From the NCBI GenBank assembly GCA_002327985.1, contig DCVM01000055.1:1-20108 (forward strand): DNA of 20,108 nucleotides. The letters run 5' to 3'. The notes beneath the pieces are model-generated. The model did no database searches. It was given only the letters and a program-made list of their open reading frames with translations, and was not told the DNA's origin. This DNA comes from Syntrophaceae bacterium UBA2188 (lineage in GTDB: Bacteria > Desulfobacterota > BSN033 > UBA1163). The position numbers and the translations under genes were made by a program. Positions 13,318 to 20,108 of the stretch are shown in pieces. Numbering within the stretch: position 1 is the first letter of the stretch; each line of letters opens with the position of its first letter.

Positions 13318-13530
13318 TCAGGTCATTGGTTCTATCGGGATTTCCTTGCGTAGCCCTCCTAATACCTCCTCCAAATCTTTCTCCCATCCCGGCGCCACCA
13401 TCAATTCCACGATGGCCTCATGAGGATCTCTTGTTCTCACAACCGCCATTCCTTCATAGGATTCGATGATGAATTTAAAATAGGCGATATCTTCCCGGCG
13501 TAGCCTGAAATATTTGGATTGGGTGTCCAT
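13318..13530 (-). CDS. DUF4911 family protein (70 aa)
   Basis: This encodes a 70-residue soluble protein matching the DUF4911 pattern: YFRLRREDIAYFKFIIESYE (about 7-26), then GMAVVRTRDPHEAIVELMVA and PGWEKDLEEVLGGLRKEI. The alternating strands and final helix suggest a small alpha/beta (ferredoxin-like) fold. The function of the family is unknown. It follows the DUF3108 gene by 60 nt on the same strand and may be co-transcribed with it. The ribosome binding site before ATG 13530 is weak. The 60-nt spacer is made of AT-rich TTTCAGATT-type short repeats. Confidence 0.82.
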   Translation of the reverse strand: MDTQSKYFRLRREDIAYFKFIIESYEGMAVVRTRDPHEAIVELMVAPGWEKDLEEVLGGLRKEIPIEPMT

Positions 13531-13536
13531 CTTGCC

Positions 13537-13568
13537 AATTTCAAATTTCAGATTTTAGATTTCAGATT
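13537..13568. repeat. AT-rich short tandem-like repeat
   Basis: Degenerate repeats of TTTCAGATT/TTTTAGATT fill the gap between the DUF3108 and DUF4911 genes. A similar degenerate T-rich tract lies at about 13285-13325. They look like intergenic repeat debris; no function is evident. Confidence 0.4.
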
Positions 13569-13590
13569 GAAAAGTCTGCCCTCTGCAAAT

Positions 13591-14445
13591 TTAACTCTTT
13601 TTTCTCTTAATCAGGGTCCCTGTAACATCTCCGAAGAGGATCACATCTTTGATCGTCCCCTCCGTGGGGTAAAGGTCTTTCGACAACCATCCTTCAATCA
13701 GACCCTCTTTGGAATGCGTGACCTCTGGATCGAGAAAAAGGTTAACATAATATTCTTTTCCATCTTTCAATTTCTCAGATTTTTTTCTTTTCTCCTCTTC
13801 CTCTTTTGAAGCCACCATCACTTCGTAACTGGAAGGGCCTCCTTTAGGAAAAGTGGCCACTGTATATTTCTTTCCCCTTTCAATCTCTCCGTAAACACCG
13901 TAACGGAAATTATAAGAAGCGGTGAGGAAATCGTCATAGACCATGCCCGGAGGAATTTCCTCTTCGGTCCTCATCTGGGTGCCATCCTTTCTCCGTCTCA
14001 CTTTAATCCACTTTCGCTTCTGGTAATCAAAGAGGTAGGTTCGCCTCCTCAGTTTGTTTCCCACCTTCACGTCTTCTTCGAAAGAAATGGACCGGAAGCG
14101 CTTTCCCCCTTCCACTTCCTCCATGACAGATCGATAGGTGTCCGTTCGATATCGGGCCACCCATCCCATAACGCCTAAGGTCTCTCCTTGAAGGGTGGCT
14201 AAATAACGGCCCTTTTCACCTGTTTCCTTAAGACTTAATTTTCCGAGAGCCACCTTCTTAAATACCCAGACTCCAATATCGTAGAAAAGCTCCTCCCCCT
14301 TAAAGAATTCGCCGATGGAGTCTCCCCCGATTTTTGGAAGGACGGAAGGATCTGCCCAGGTCTCCCGAATGGGGAAGGGAAAACAAGGAAGGAGAGAAAA
14401 TCCTAAAAGATATCGCAGAAAATGTCTTCGGGTTATGAATGTCAT
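13591..14445 (-). CDS. DUF3108 protein with Tat signal peptide
   Basis: This 284-residue protein is predicted to reach the periplasm through the Tat pathway. The N-terminus MTFITRRHFLRYLLGFSLLP has the twin-arginine motif TRRHFLRYL, a hydrophobic core and a likely cleavage after TWA (about residue 32). The mature part is a beta-rich DUF3108 domain with GEELFYDIGVWVFKKVALGK near its start and PPGMVYDDFLTASYNFRYG in the middle. Family members are exported proteins of unknown function, sometimes linked to lipid or envelope processes. ATG 14445 is chosen because the signal peptide starts there; the 26 codons upstream fall in an intergenic repeat. Using Tat suggests folding or cofactor binding before export, but no cofactor motif is visible. 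Confidence 0.82.
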   Translation of the reverse strand: MTFITRRHFLRYLLGFSLLPCFPFPIRETWADPSVLPKIGGDSIGEFFKGEELFYDIGVWVFKKVALGKLSLKETGEKGRYLATLQGETLGVMGWVARYRTDTYRSVMEEVEGGKRFRSISFEEDVKVGNKLRRRTYLFDYQKRKWIKVRRRKDGTQMRTEEEIPPGMVYDDFLTASYNFRYGVYGEIERGKKYTVATFPKGGPSSYEVMVASKEEEEKRKKSEKLKDGKEYYVNLFLDPEVTHSKEGLIEGWLSKDLYPTEGTIKDVILFGDVTGTLIKRKKS

Positions 14446-14462
14446 CTGTTTGTTAATCCTAT

Positions 14463-14556
14463 AATGATGGAATGTTTGAATACTGGAATGATGGGTAACA
14501 AATCTTAACTTTTTTGTACCCATTATTCCAATGTTCCTTTATTCCAATATTCCGCG
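14463..14556. repeat. Imperfect inverted repeat of GGAAT/ATTCC units
   Basis: GGAATGATGGGTA (14485-14497) pairs with TACCCATTATTCC (14517-14529) at 12 of 13 positions. The similarity extends outward through further GGAAT and ATTCC units to roughly 34 bp per arm. This type of TTCCAATATTCC repeat is dispersed in many environmental genomes. It fills the gap between the GTPase and DUF3108 genes. Confidence 0.5.
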
Positions 14557-14561
14557 GAGCC

Positions 14562-15548
14562 TTACATGTGCAGTTCGATTACATCCCCTTCGCTCACGCG
14601 ATAATCCCGCTTGACCATCTGCCCATCAAACTTCCCAGAACCCCATATCTTTGCGTATCGGAGCTTGGCAACAAAATCTTTATGGACAGAGAGGGCAACA
14701 TCTTCCACCGTGCTCCCCTTTTTAAGTATCACCGGTTCTGCCAGATCAGCTTCTTTGCCGGGTATTTTGGTATAGACCCGGATGATATTTAGGATTTGAT
14801 AAATCTCTTTTTTCAGCTCTTCAAAGTTCATTCCTTCTCTGGCAGAAATGGGGAGAATGGAAAAATCGTCTTTAAAATGGTTTTCGAATTTCTGATAAGC
14901 CCCCATGGCATTTTTTGCATCGCATTTATTTCCGACGAAGATGGCCCTTAGAGAAACCCATCCCACCTCCAGGGAAGGCATCGAATCCTTTCCGACCGCC
15001 TTGATTCTCATCCTGTCCAATTCCTCCAGGAGAATCTCCATCTGGAAGACGGGGTCATCCGTCAGGTCAACCAAGAGAAGGAGGGCATCTGCATTTCGAA
15101 TCAGGTTGGGGAATCCAGGTTCGACATGGTCCAATTGAATGGGTGGGGTATCGACTAATTGGATCTGTAGATTTTCAAACTTCATCATTCCGGGAATGGG
15201 CTTCTGGGTCGTAAAAGGATAATGACCCACCTCCGAAGAGGCATTGGTGATCTGAGAGGGGAGGCTTGATTTCCCAGAATTGGGAAGTCCCAAGAGGACG
15301 ACCTGAGAGGCTCCTTCCCTTTTGATATTATAGGCCTGCTCTGCCCTCCCAACAGTGGGTCTCTTCTGGAGTTCCTCTTTTAATTTAGCCATTCGGCTCT
15401 TCAGCTGCCCCCGAAGTTTCTCCGTCCCTTTATGTTTTGGGATAATGGCCATCATCACTTCGAGCGCTTTAATCTTCTCTGGCGTGGTCTTGGCCTGCTT
15501 GAACTTAAGCTCTGCCTCTAAATATTGAGGGGTGAGATTCGCTGGCAT
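14562..15548 (-). CDS. DRG/Obg-like GTPase with C-terminal TGS domain
   Basis: This 328-residue cytoplasmic GTPase has an N-terminal helical region (about 1-75, Lys/Glu-rich), a G domain and a C-terminal TGS domain (about 255-328). Motifs are G1 GLPNSGKSS (about 87-95), the switch region GHYPFTTQKP, G3 VDTPPIQ, G4 NKCD and G5 SAREG. The order and the TGS tail match DRG-type proteins, which act with ribosomes or tRNA. The usual G3 DxxG reads DTPP, a variant of the switch-II glycine that I believe occurs in bacterial members. ATG 15548 begins MPANLTPQYLEAE, a family-like start, though the Shine-Dalgarno site is weak. A repeat separates it from the DUF3108 gene. Its precise cellular role is unknown. 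Confidence 0.87.
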   Translation of the reverse strand: MPANLTPQYLEAELKFKQAKTTPEKIKALEVMMAIIPKHKGTEKLRGQLKSRMAKLKEELQKRPTVGRAEQAYNIKREGASQVVLLGLPNSGKSSLPSQITNASSEVGHYPFTTQKPIPGMMKFENLQIQLVDTPPIQLDHVEPGFPNLIRNADALLLLVDLTDDPVFQMEILLEELDRMRIKAVGKDSMPSLEVGWVSLRAIFVGNKCDAKNAMGAYQKFENHFKDDFSILPISAREGMNFEELKKEIYQILNIIRVYTKIPGKEADLAEPVILKKGSTVEDVALSVHKDFVAKLRYAKIWGSGKFDGQMVKRDYRVSEGDVIELHM

Positions 15549-15671
15549 ATTAAAAGCGCTCTTTATCCGTCTGTAGGTTATGAAAATGATGCCCGTTTCG
15601 GCCTCACTCCATGATTCCTTTTAATCATATATTCTATAAGAAATTAATAAACAGTCAACACTCTTGAGAGC

Positions 15672-15926
15672 TGACCGTCAATCATTTTCATGAAAATAGG
15701 CAATTCAACCTATAAAATATCATCCCATGTCGTTGGGGAAGTTGCTAAAACAGATGGACAGGCCTCCAAAACTTTAGAATGCGGTCTTTGATGGGTGAGG
15801 TCATTGTCCTGATCAGGCAAAACAAATTCTTAAATGGTTTTAAGTTCATGGATTAAAGCAAACAAAGGTTTCCGCTCTAAAGTTTTTTCAACCTGACCAT
15901 CTGTTTTTAAAAGTGATCGACGGTCA
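15672..15926 (-). repeat. Long-stem structured element, copy 2 (E2)
   Basis: This element occupies the divergent gap between the GTPase and the sigma54 regulator. Inverted arms are: 15672-15688 with 15909-15926 (15 of 17); AAAACAGATGG 15747-15757 with 15897-15907 (11 of 11); CAGG/CCTG 15759-15762 with 15892-15895; and AAAACTTTAGA 15768-15778 with 15876-15886 (11 of 11). GCGG/CCGC (15781-15784 with 15872-15875) sits inside a 2-nt bulge. Read on the minus strand it shares CTTTAGAGCG, AAACCTTT, ATCAGGAC and the closing ATTCTAAAG with E1 (1486-1767), while the outer stems differ but still pair. There is no coding sequence. It may be a repeat or a structured RNA. Confidence 0.7.
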
Positions 15927-16023
15927 CTCCTGAGAGGCCAGAATAGAAAATGGATGAAGGATAGGAATACCCATTGATTTAAATCCCGATTTTTGGTAAA
16001 AATATCGCTAAAAGGAGTCTACG

Positions 16024-17379
16024 GTGGAATCTATGAAAATATTGGTCGTCGATGATGAAGCCCCTGTTCGGGAGATGATTGAAAAGGGCCTTTCCCAGAT
16101 GGGAGGGTATAATGTAGAGGGCGCCCAGAGCGGTCCCGAGGCCATTGAGAAGATGGAAAAGGATGTCTTCGATTTAGTCATGACTGACCTCAAGATGCCC
16201 GAGATGGACGGCCTGGAACTCTTAAAAATGATTAAAGGGATGAGGCCGGAGGTCATGGTCATCCTGATGACGGCCTATGGATCGATCGAGACAGCGGTGG
16301 AGGCAATGAGGATAGGGGCCAACGACTATATCACCAAACCTATTGATTTGAACGAACTCCTCATCCATATCTCCAAGGCGCAAAAGGAAAGTCTCCTCCT
16401 CAGGGAAAATCGCCTTCTGAGGATGGAGGTGAGGAAAAAATTTGAGTTCAACAATATCATCGGGAAAAGTAAGAAAATGCAGGAGATGTTTTCCTTGATC
16501 GAAAAGGTGGCCCCGGGAAACAGCACGGTAATGATTTATGGGGGGAGTGGAACCGGCAAGGAACTGGTGGCCAAGGCCATCCATTATCATAGCCCGAGGG
16601 CGGATCGGCCTTTCATCCCCTTCAATTGTGGTGCGATCCCTGAGACGTTAGTGGAAAGCGAACTCTTCGGTCATATCAAGGGCGCTTTCACTGGCGCCAT
16701 CCAGGGGAAGAGGGGTTTGTTCGAAGAGGCCAATGGAGGGACGCTCTTCTTGGACGAGATCTCTAATATTCTCCCCTCTGTTCAGGTCAAACTCCTCAGA
16801 GTGCTTCAGGAGAAAGAGGTGATGAAGGTGGGGAGCACAGAGAGGACAAAGATTGATGTCCGAATGATTGCGGCCACTAACGAGAATTTGGAAGAAAACA
16901 TGAAGAAGGGGAAATTTCGGGAAGACCTTTTCTACCGTCTTCATGTCTTCCCTATTTTTCTTCCTGATTTGAAAGATAGAAAAGAAGACATTTCTTTGCT
17001 TGCTTACCATTTTCTGGATCTCTATTCCAAAGAAGCCAAAAAGGAGATGAAGGGAATCTCCAAGGAAGCGATGAAACTTCTCTTAGAATATCATTGGCCT
17101 GGGAATGTTAGAGAATTAGAAAATGTCATTGAACGGGCTGTGATCATGGCTGATCAGGACACCCTGGTGCCTAATGACCTCCCCAAAGATTTGACGCAAG
17201 GATTTTCAGAAATGATTAAAAAGGGAGTGAGGGACCGTAAGTCCCTGGAGGATATCAAGTCTGAATATATCAGGGAGATACTCAAAGAGGTCCGTGGAAA
17301 CAAAAGAGTGGCTTCAGAAATCCTTAAGGTGAATCCAAGAACGTTGTATCGGTTCGAGAAAAAAAGCCAACCTGCATAA
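16024..17379 (+). CDS. NtrC-family sigma54-dependent response regulator
   Basis: This 451-residue transcription activator has the three-domain NtrC layout. The receiver (about 4-120) has acidic D10/D11, phospho-acceptor D55 (VMTDLKMPEMDG), T83 and K105. The AAA+ domain (about 145-375) has Walker A GGSGTGKE (173-180), the sigma54-contacting GAFTGA loop (220-225), Walker B LFLDE (241-245) and the arginine-finger region RLHVFPIFLPDLKDR. The C-terminal Fis-type helix-turn-helix includes ASEILKVNPRTLYRFEKK. It would open sigma54 (RpoN) promoters when phosphorylated. GTG 16024 is preferred over ATG 16033 because AAAGGAG is 6 nt from the GTG. No kinase gene is adjacent; the kinase at 8558-9892 is 6 kb away, so pairing is unproven. 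It is flanked by the divergent E2 element. Confidence 0.95.
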   Translation: MESMKILVVDDEAPVREMIEKGLSQMGGYNVEGAQSGPEAIEKMEKDVFDLVMTDLKMPEMDGLELLKMIKGMRPEVMVILMTAYGSIETAVEAMRIGANDYITKPIDLNELLIHISKAQKESLLLRENRLLRMEVRKKFEFNNIIGKSKKMQEMFSLIEKVAPGNSTVMIYGGSGTGKELVAKAIHYHSPRADRPFIPFNCGAIPETLVESELFGHIKGAFTGAIQGKRGLFEEANGGTLFLDEISNILPSVQVKLLRVLQEKEVMKVGSTERTKIDVRMIAATNENLEENMKKGKFREDLFYRLHVFPIFLPDLKDRKEDISLLAYHFLDLYSKEAKKEMKGISKEAMKLLLEYHWPGNVRELENVIERAVIMADQDTLVPNDLPKDLTQGFSEMIKKGVRDRKSLEDIKSEYIREILKEVRGNKRVASEILKVNPRTLYRFEKKSQPA

Positions 17380-17405
17380 ACCTCTGAACTTCTGCCTTTA
17401 ACCCT

Positions 17406-17885
17406 CTACCAGTCGAGAGTAATCGTGAGGGTATCTGAATAACTTCCGACTGAAACATCCTGACCGGTCGGGATCCTGCCATAGATGTTGATAATCTGAC
17501 TCCAGGGAGCTGGTTTGCCCGTAGGTCTTCTGAGGCCTATATCTGCTGTTCCCCCTGTTCCATTTCCAAATATGATCGTACGGGCAACATCGGTAAAAAT
17601 ATTATAGTTTAATAAATCCGTCCCCCCTGAACGTTTCATCTGCCTGGGATTGAATATTCCAGAAGTCTGACTGGGACCAGCCGTGAGGTTGGCTTTTACG
17701 ATATCCGATGTGCAATTGATGGTGACGGTTCCTGCTGTATCTAAAGGTTGGGTTGAAAAGATGTCATAATTCCCAAAACCCATGGGGGTCGCGCTCACCG
17801 TGCATTGCGACAGGGCCATTCCTGCTCTGAAGAGTAGGAAAAGGGTAGCAAAAATAAAAAAAATGATCCGATTCGCTTTATTCAC
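17406..17885 (-). CDS. Spore coat U (SCPU)-domain secreted pilin-like protein
   Basis: This encodes 159 residues. An N-terminal signal peptide runs from NKANRIIFFIFATLFLLF to a likely cut at ALS-Q. A single SCPU domain follows, starting QCTVSATPMGFGNYDIF and ending SVGSYSDTLTITLDW. The YSDTLTITL end is a typical beta-strand used for donor-strand exchange in chaperone-usher pili. The two cysteines (in SQCTVS and TINCTS) probably form a disulfide. GTG 17885 overlaps the usher stop by 8 nt (GTGAATAA) and has GGGAG upstream. An in-frame ATG further upstream would lie deep in the usher gene. It is the subunit expected to be exported by the adjacent usher. The chaperone gene is not in the window, and may lie beyond the right edge. 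Confidence 0.88.
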   Translation of the reverse strand: MNKANRIIFFIFATLFLLFRAGMALSQCTVSATPMGFGNYDIFSTQPLDTAGTVTINCTSDIVKANLTAGPSQTSGIFNPRQMKRSGGTDLLNYNIFTDVARTIIFGNGTGGTADIGLRRPTGKPAPWSQIINIYGRIPTGQDVSVGSYSDTLTITLDW

Positions 17886-20108
17886 AGATAACTTCTCCCA
17901 CCTCAACCAATAACTCATCACTTTTGGGAAGGATTATATCAAATGTAAAAGTTTTATCCAAATACTTAAATTCTCCTTTATATTTTCCGGGGTTAATATT
18001 TTCAAGATAAAACTCCCCACCCTTTCCAGTGGAAGAGATGAGCTCCTTCCCGTCGACGATCAGTCTAAATTCGATGTACTCCACAGGCCGAATCTCTCCA
18101 TTGACCTTGACTTTCAACGTTCCAATAAAAGCTTGCATTTTCGTGGCACCGAATTCAATGTAAGAACCGCTCCTGAGAGGAGGCGAGACATATTTCATCA
18201 CATCGGTGAGGGTATATTCGATGGGAATATCTTTGTCATTTATAGAAATTTGATTGTCATAATAAGAACTTAAATTGGGAATCATTACCTTGCCTGAAGT
18301 CCCTGTCCGGCCAATCTCCTGACTATTCAAAGAGACTCGAACCCCCTTTAGATCTCCCACCTTCACCAGGGCAAAACTATCTTGGATGGGCCGGCTGACA
18401 TTAAAAGAATCTCTTACAAAAGAGAGACCTCCTCCTGCAGACAAAGAGTACGTCTCCGCATGGTTTACTCCGATGATTTCGCCTGCAACCTGTCCATACT
18501 TGGCATTGTATTGCAATAGGAGGTTGTAGTTATTGTAAGTGTCTGAGTCTCCATGATATCGTTCAAAAGAGGCTCTGCCTCCAAACCCCTCACCCAGGGG
18601 GAGATTTTTCAACACTTGGATGCGTTCCTTCGAAGTCCCATCTGCCCTTTGATAACTGGATGAGGCAGTAATGCCATGTTTGAAATAATAGTTGACTCCA
18701 ATTGTGAACTCGCTGATATTACTTTCCATGTCTCTTTTGAAAGCGGCCGTGATATTGGACCGGTCTGTGATTTTTCTTGAATAACTTGCCAAAAAGATTT
18801 TCGTATCTGGACCGCTATATTTTTTGACAGCACTAAAACCAAGGGAAAGAGACCCCAGAAGAAGAGAAGAATAGCCAACCCCTGCGCTGGTCTCATATTT
18901 TACTCTCTCTAATGTCTTTGCCAATAAGATATTAGTATAATCTCTCGTAAACCCCCTCATGAGAAGATTGAAAGACAGGTTCCGGCCCTGGTAGAGATAA
19001 CTCATTGAACCACCCAAACCATTTCGCCTTCCCTCTGAATCACTCCATGCAAAAGATCCGCTCACAATCCCCAATTGTTTTGGCAGGAGGTAAGTCGAGG
19101 TCAGACCAAAATTCATCACTTCTCCTGAAACCTCTGCCCGAACTCCTGCAGTCAAAGAATCATTGATTCCGTAACGATGGAAACCCAGAAATGCAAAATC
19201 TTTATATCGATTGCTGACCACCCCAAAATCTTCTCTTAAAAAACCAAGGTGATAGCTGTATTCGTGGAGACCTTTCTTCAAAAGGGTATCTGAAAAATAG
19301 TAGGGCAATTTAATCCTCTGCTCCCTCCCAAAAGGGTCCTTTAAAACCACCTCAACAAGTCCTGCTCCCACATAGGTGGGGATATCCTGAAGTTCAAAGC
19401 CTCCTGGCGAAACCCTCTCTTTTCTAATCAAGACTCCATCTCGATAGACTTCCACCTCAGAGGGAAGAGAGGTTATTCCGGAAAAACTGATTTCCGGATA
19501 TTTGATGAAATAGGGATTGATCAAATAGTTTTTCGAAAAACTGAGTCCTCCCATATTCAGGGTACTTCCAAGCTCTCCGGAAGAGGCAAAAAAATCGCCG
19601 CCAACTCCTCTGATGAGATCTTCCCTTCGATCGTAAGTAATATTGCTCATCAACCTAACCAAATGTGCTCCTTCTCCTTTTTGTTGGCTATAAGAGGAGT
19701 CTGTCAGGAAGAGAAAATCTCCGGTTCGGAAGCCCAACTGATTGGTCACGACGGTTTTATCGTAGGTAAACGAATCTTTTGCGTAATAAGTCACATTATA
19801 ATTAAGAAAACCGGCTGTATCTTTTGGATAATTCACCTTAAGTTGCCTTGGATAACGCAGTTCGAATACCTTTTTGGCAAGGATTTGCGGATCCGCCACC
19901 ATTTCAATAATCAATTTTTTCTCGTTCCATTCAAGCCTCAAGCCTTCCATGGATTTAAGAGAAAGAAATTCTTCTCCTTCGATGAGGGACTTTCTCCCTT
20001 TCAGTTCGGAAAAACCCATCTTTTTAAGATCTTCGGTCCGGACTAAAAAATCTCCATCCTCAGTGAGATGAACAATAAATTCACCTTTTTCTTCACCGTT
20101 AAGAATGA
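17878..20108 (-). CDS. Fimbrial outer-membrane usher (partial, N-terminus beyond window)
   Basis: About 743 codons are visible, from the right edge to TAA 17880-17878; the frame stays open to the edge (GEEKGEFIVHLTEDGDF). It matches the FimD/PapC-type usher of chaperone-usher pathways, with an N-terminal chaperone-binding region (partly missing), a 24-strand beta-barrel region (about GFLNYNVTYY to LLLQYNAKYG) and a plug or middle domain. C-terminal Ig-like domains end in DKTFTFDIILPKSDELLVEV. Alternating short strands with aromatic girdles and Gly-rich turns (PGGFELQDIPTYVGAG) support the barrel. It acts in the outer membrane, building the SCPU-domain surface structure encoded by the overlapping downstream gene. 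The ATG at 20019 is internal, not the real start. Because the 5' end is missing I cannot say whether a signal peptide is present. Confidence 0.93.
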   Translation of the reverse strand, partial: ILNGEEKGEFIVHLTEDGDFLVRTEDLKKMGFSELKGRKSLIEGEEFLSLKSMEGLRLEWNEKKLIIEMVADPQILAKKVFELRYPRQLKVNYPKDTAGFLNYNVTYYAKDSFTYDKTVVTNQLGFRTGDFLFLTDSSYSQQKGEGAHLVRLMSNITYDRREDLIRGVGGDFFASSGELGSTLNMGGLSFSKNYLINPYFIKYPEISFSGITSLPSEVEVYRDGVLIRKERVSPGGFELQDIPTYVGAGLVEVVLKDPFGREQRIKLPYYFSDTLLKKGLHEYSYHLGFLREDFGVVSNRYKDFAFLGFHRYGINDSLTAGVRAEVSGEVMNFGLTSTYLLPKQLGIVSGSFAWSDSEGRRNGLGGSMSYLYQGRNLSFNLLMRGFTRDYTNILLAKTLERVKYETSAGVGYSSLLLGSLSLGFSAVKKYSGPDTKIFLASYSRKITDRSNITAAFKRDMESNISEFTIGVNYYFKHGITASSSYQRADGTSKERIQVLKNLPLGEGFGGRASFERYHGDSDTYNNYNLLLQYNAKYGQVAGEIIGVNHAETYSLSAGGGLSFVRDSFNVSRPIQDSFALVKVGDLKGVRVSLNSQEIGRTGTSGKVMIPNLSSYYDNQISINDKDIPIEYTLTDVMKYVSPPLRSGSYIEFGATKMQAFIGTLKVKVNGEIRPVEYIEFRLIVDGKELISSTGKGGEFYLENINPGKYKGEFKYLDKTFTFDIILPKSDELLVEVGEVICE

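Noticed and set aside
14446..14523. 26-codon upstream extension of the DUF3108 protein
   Set aside because: It falls in the ATTCC/GGAAT repeat and would bury the twin-arginine signal peptide.
15974..16002. Promoter TTGATT-17-TAAAAA before the sigma54 regulator gene
   Set aside because: The -10 is poor and the region is AT-rich, so the match may be chance.

Overview
The window looks like chromosomal DNA of an anaerobic or sediment-type bacterium with moderate G+C. The best guess is Desulfobacterota, Nitrospirota or a neighbouring phylum. That rests on the gene mix: DapL-type lysine synthesis, DUF4911 and DUF3108 proteins, a small RRM protein, a DRG-like TGS GTPase, many NtrC-type features and abundant dispersed intergenic repeats. 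It is an inference, because there is no rRNA or other phylogenetic marker here. I see no tRNA, rRNA, CRISPR array, prophage or intact transposase.

Layout. (1) 259-6162, plus strand: dapL, then a close run of a CNNM/CorC-type membrane protein, an N-acyl-D-amino-acid deacylase-like amidohydrolase and a 12-TM-type permease. The last three are separated by 25 and 42 nt and are probably one operon for taking up and deacylating N-acyl amino acids. (2) 6255-9892, minus strand: a string of small genes (zinc ribbon, two unknowns, CxxC protein, RRM RNA-binding protein, Cys-rich protein, CBM48 protein) and a PAS histidine kinase. (3) 9889-11393: a decayed small ORF, CCTATGGT repeats, and a lipoprotein with its RNA leader. 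(4) 11394-15548, minus strand: TldD, a GIY-YIG protein inside matching palindromic repeats, DUF4911, a Tat-exported DUF3108 protein and a TGS GTPase. (5) 16024-17379, plus strand: an orphan NtrC-type sigma54 response regulator. (6) 17406 to the right edge, minus strand: a spore-coat-U type pilin overlapping a chaperone-usher outer-membrane usher whose N-terminus lies beyond the window.

The most interesting content is non-coding. First, two homologous promoter-hairpin-terminator cassettes on the minus strand lie upstream of the RRM gene (7630-7749) and the lipoprotein gene (11183-11298). Each has a 17-bp-spaced promoter, an identical GTTGCAAAGAG segment, a small hairpin with compensatory base changes, and a strong terminator whose 3' arm could pair with that 5' segment instead. 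They look like an undescribed family of attenuator leaders or terminated small RNAs. Second, two copies of a different long-stem element (1486-1767 plus, 15672-15926 in the opposite orientation) share core motifs while their outer stems differ in sequence but keep their pairing. Third, a GIY-YIG gene is bracketed by a 26-bp inverted pair of palindromes, which looks like a REP/RAYT-like mobile unit. All alignments and pairings were done by eye; no database search or folding program was used.
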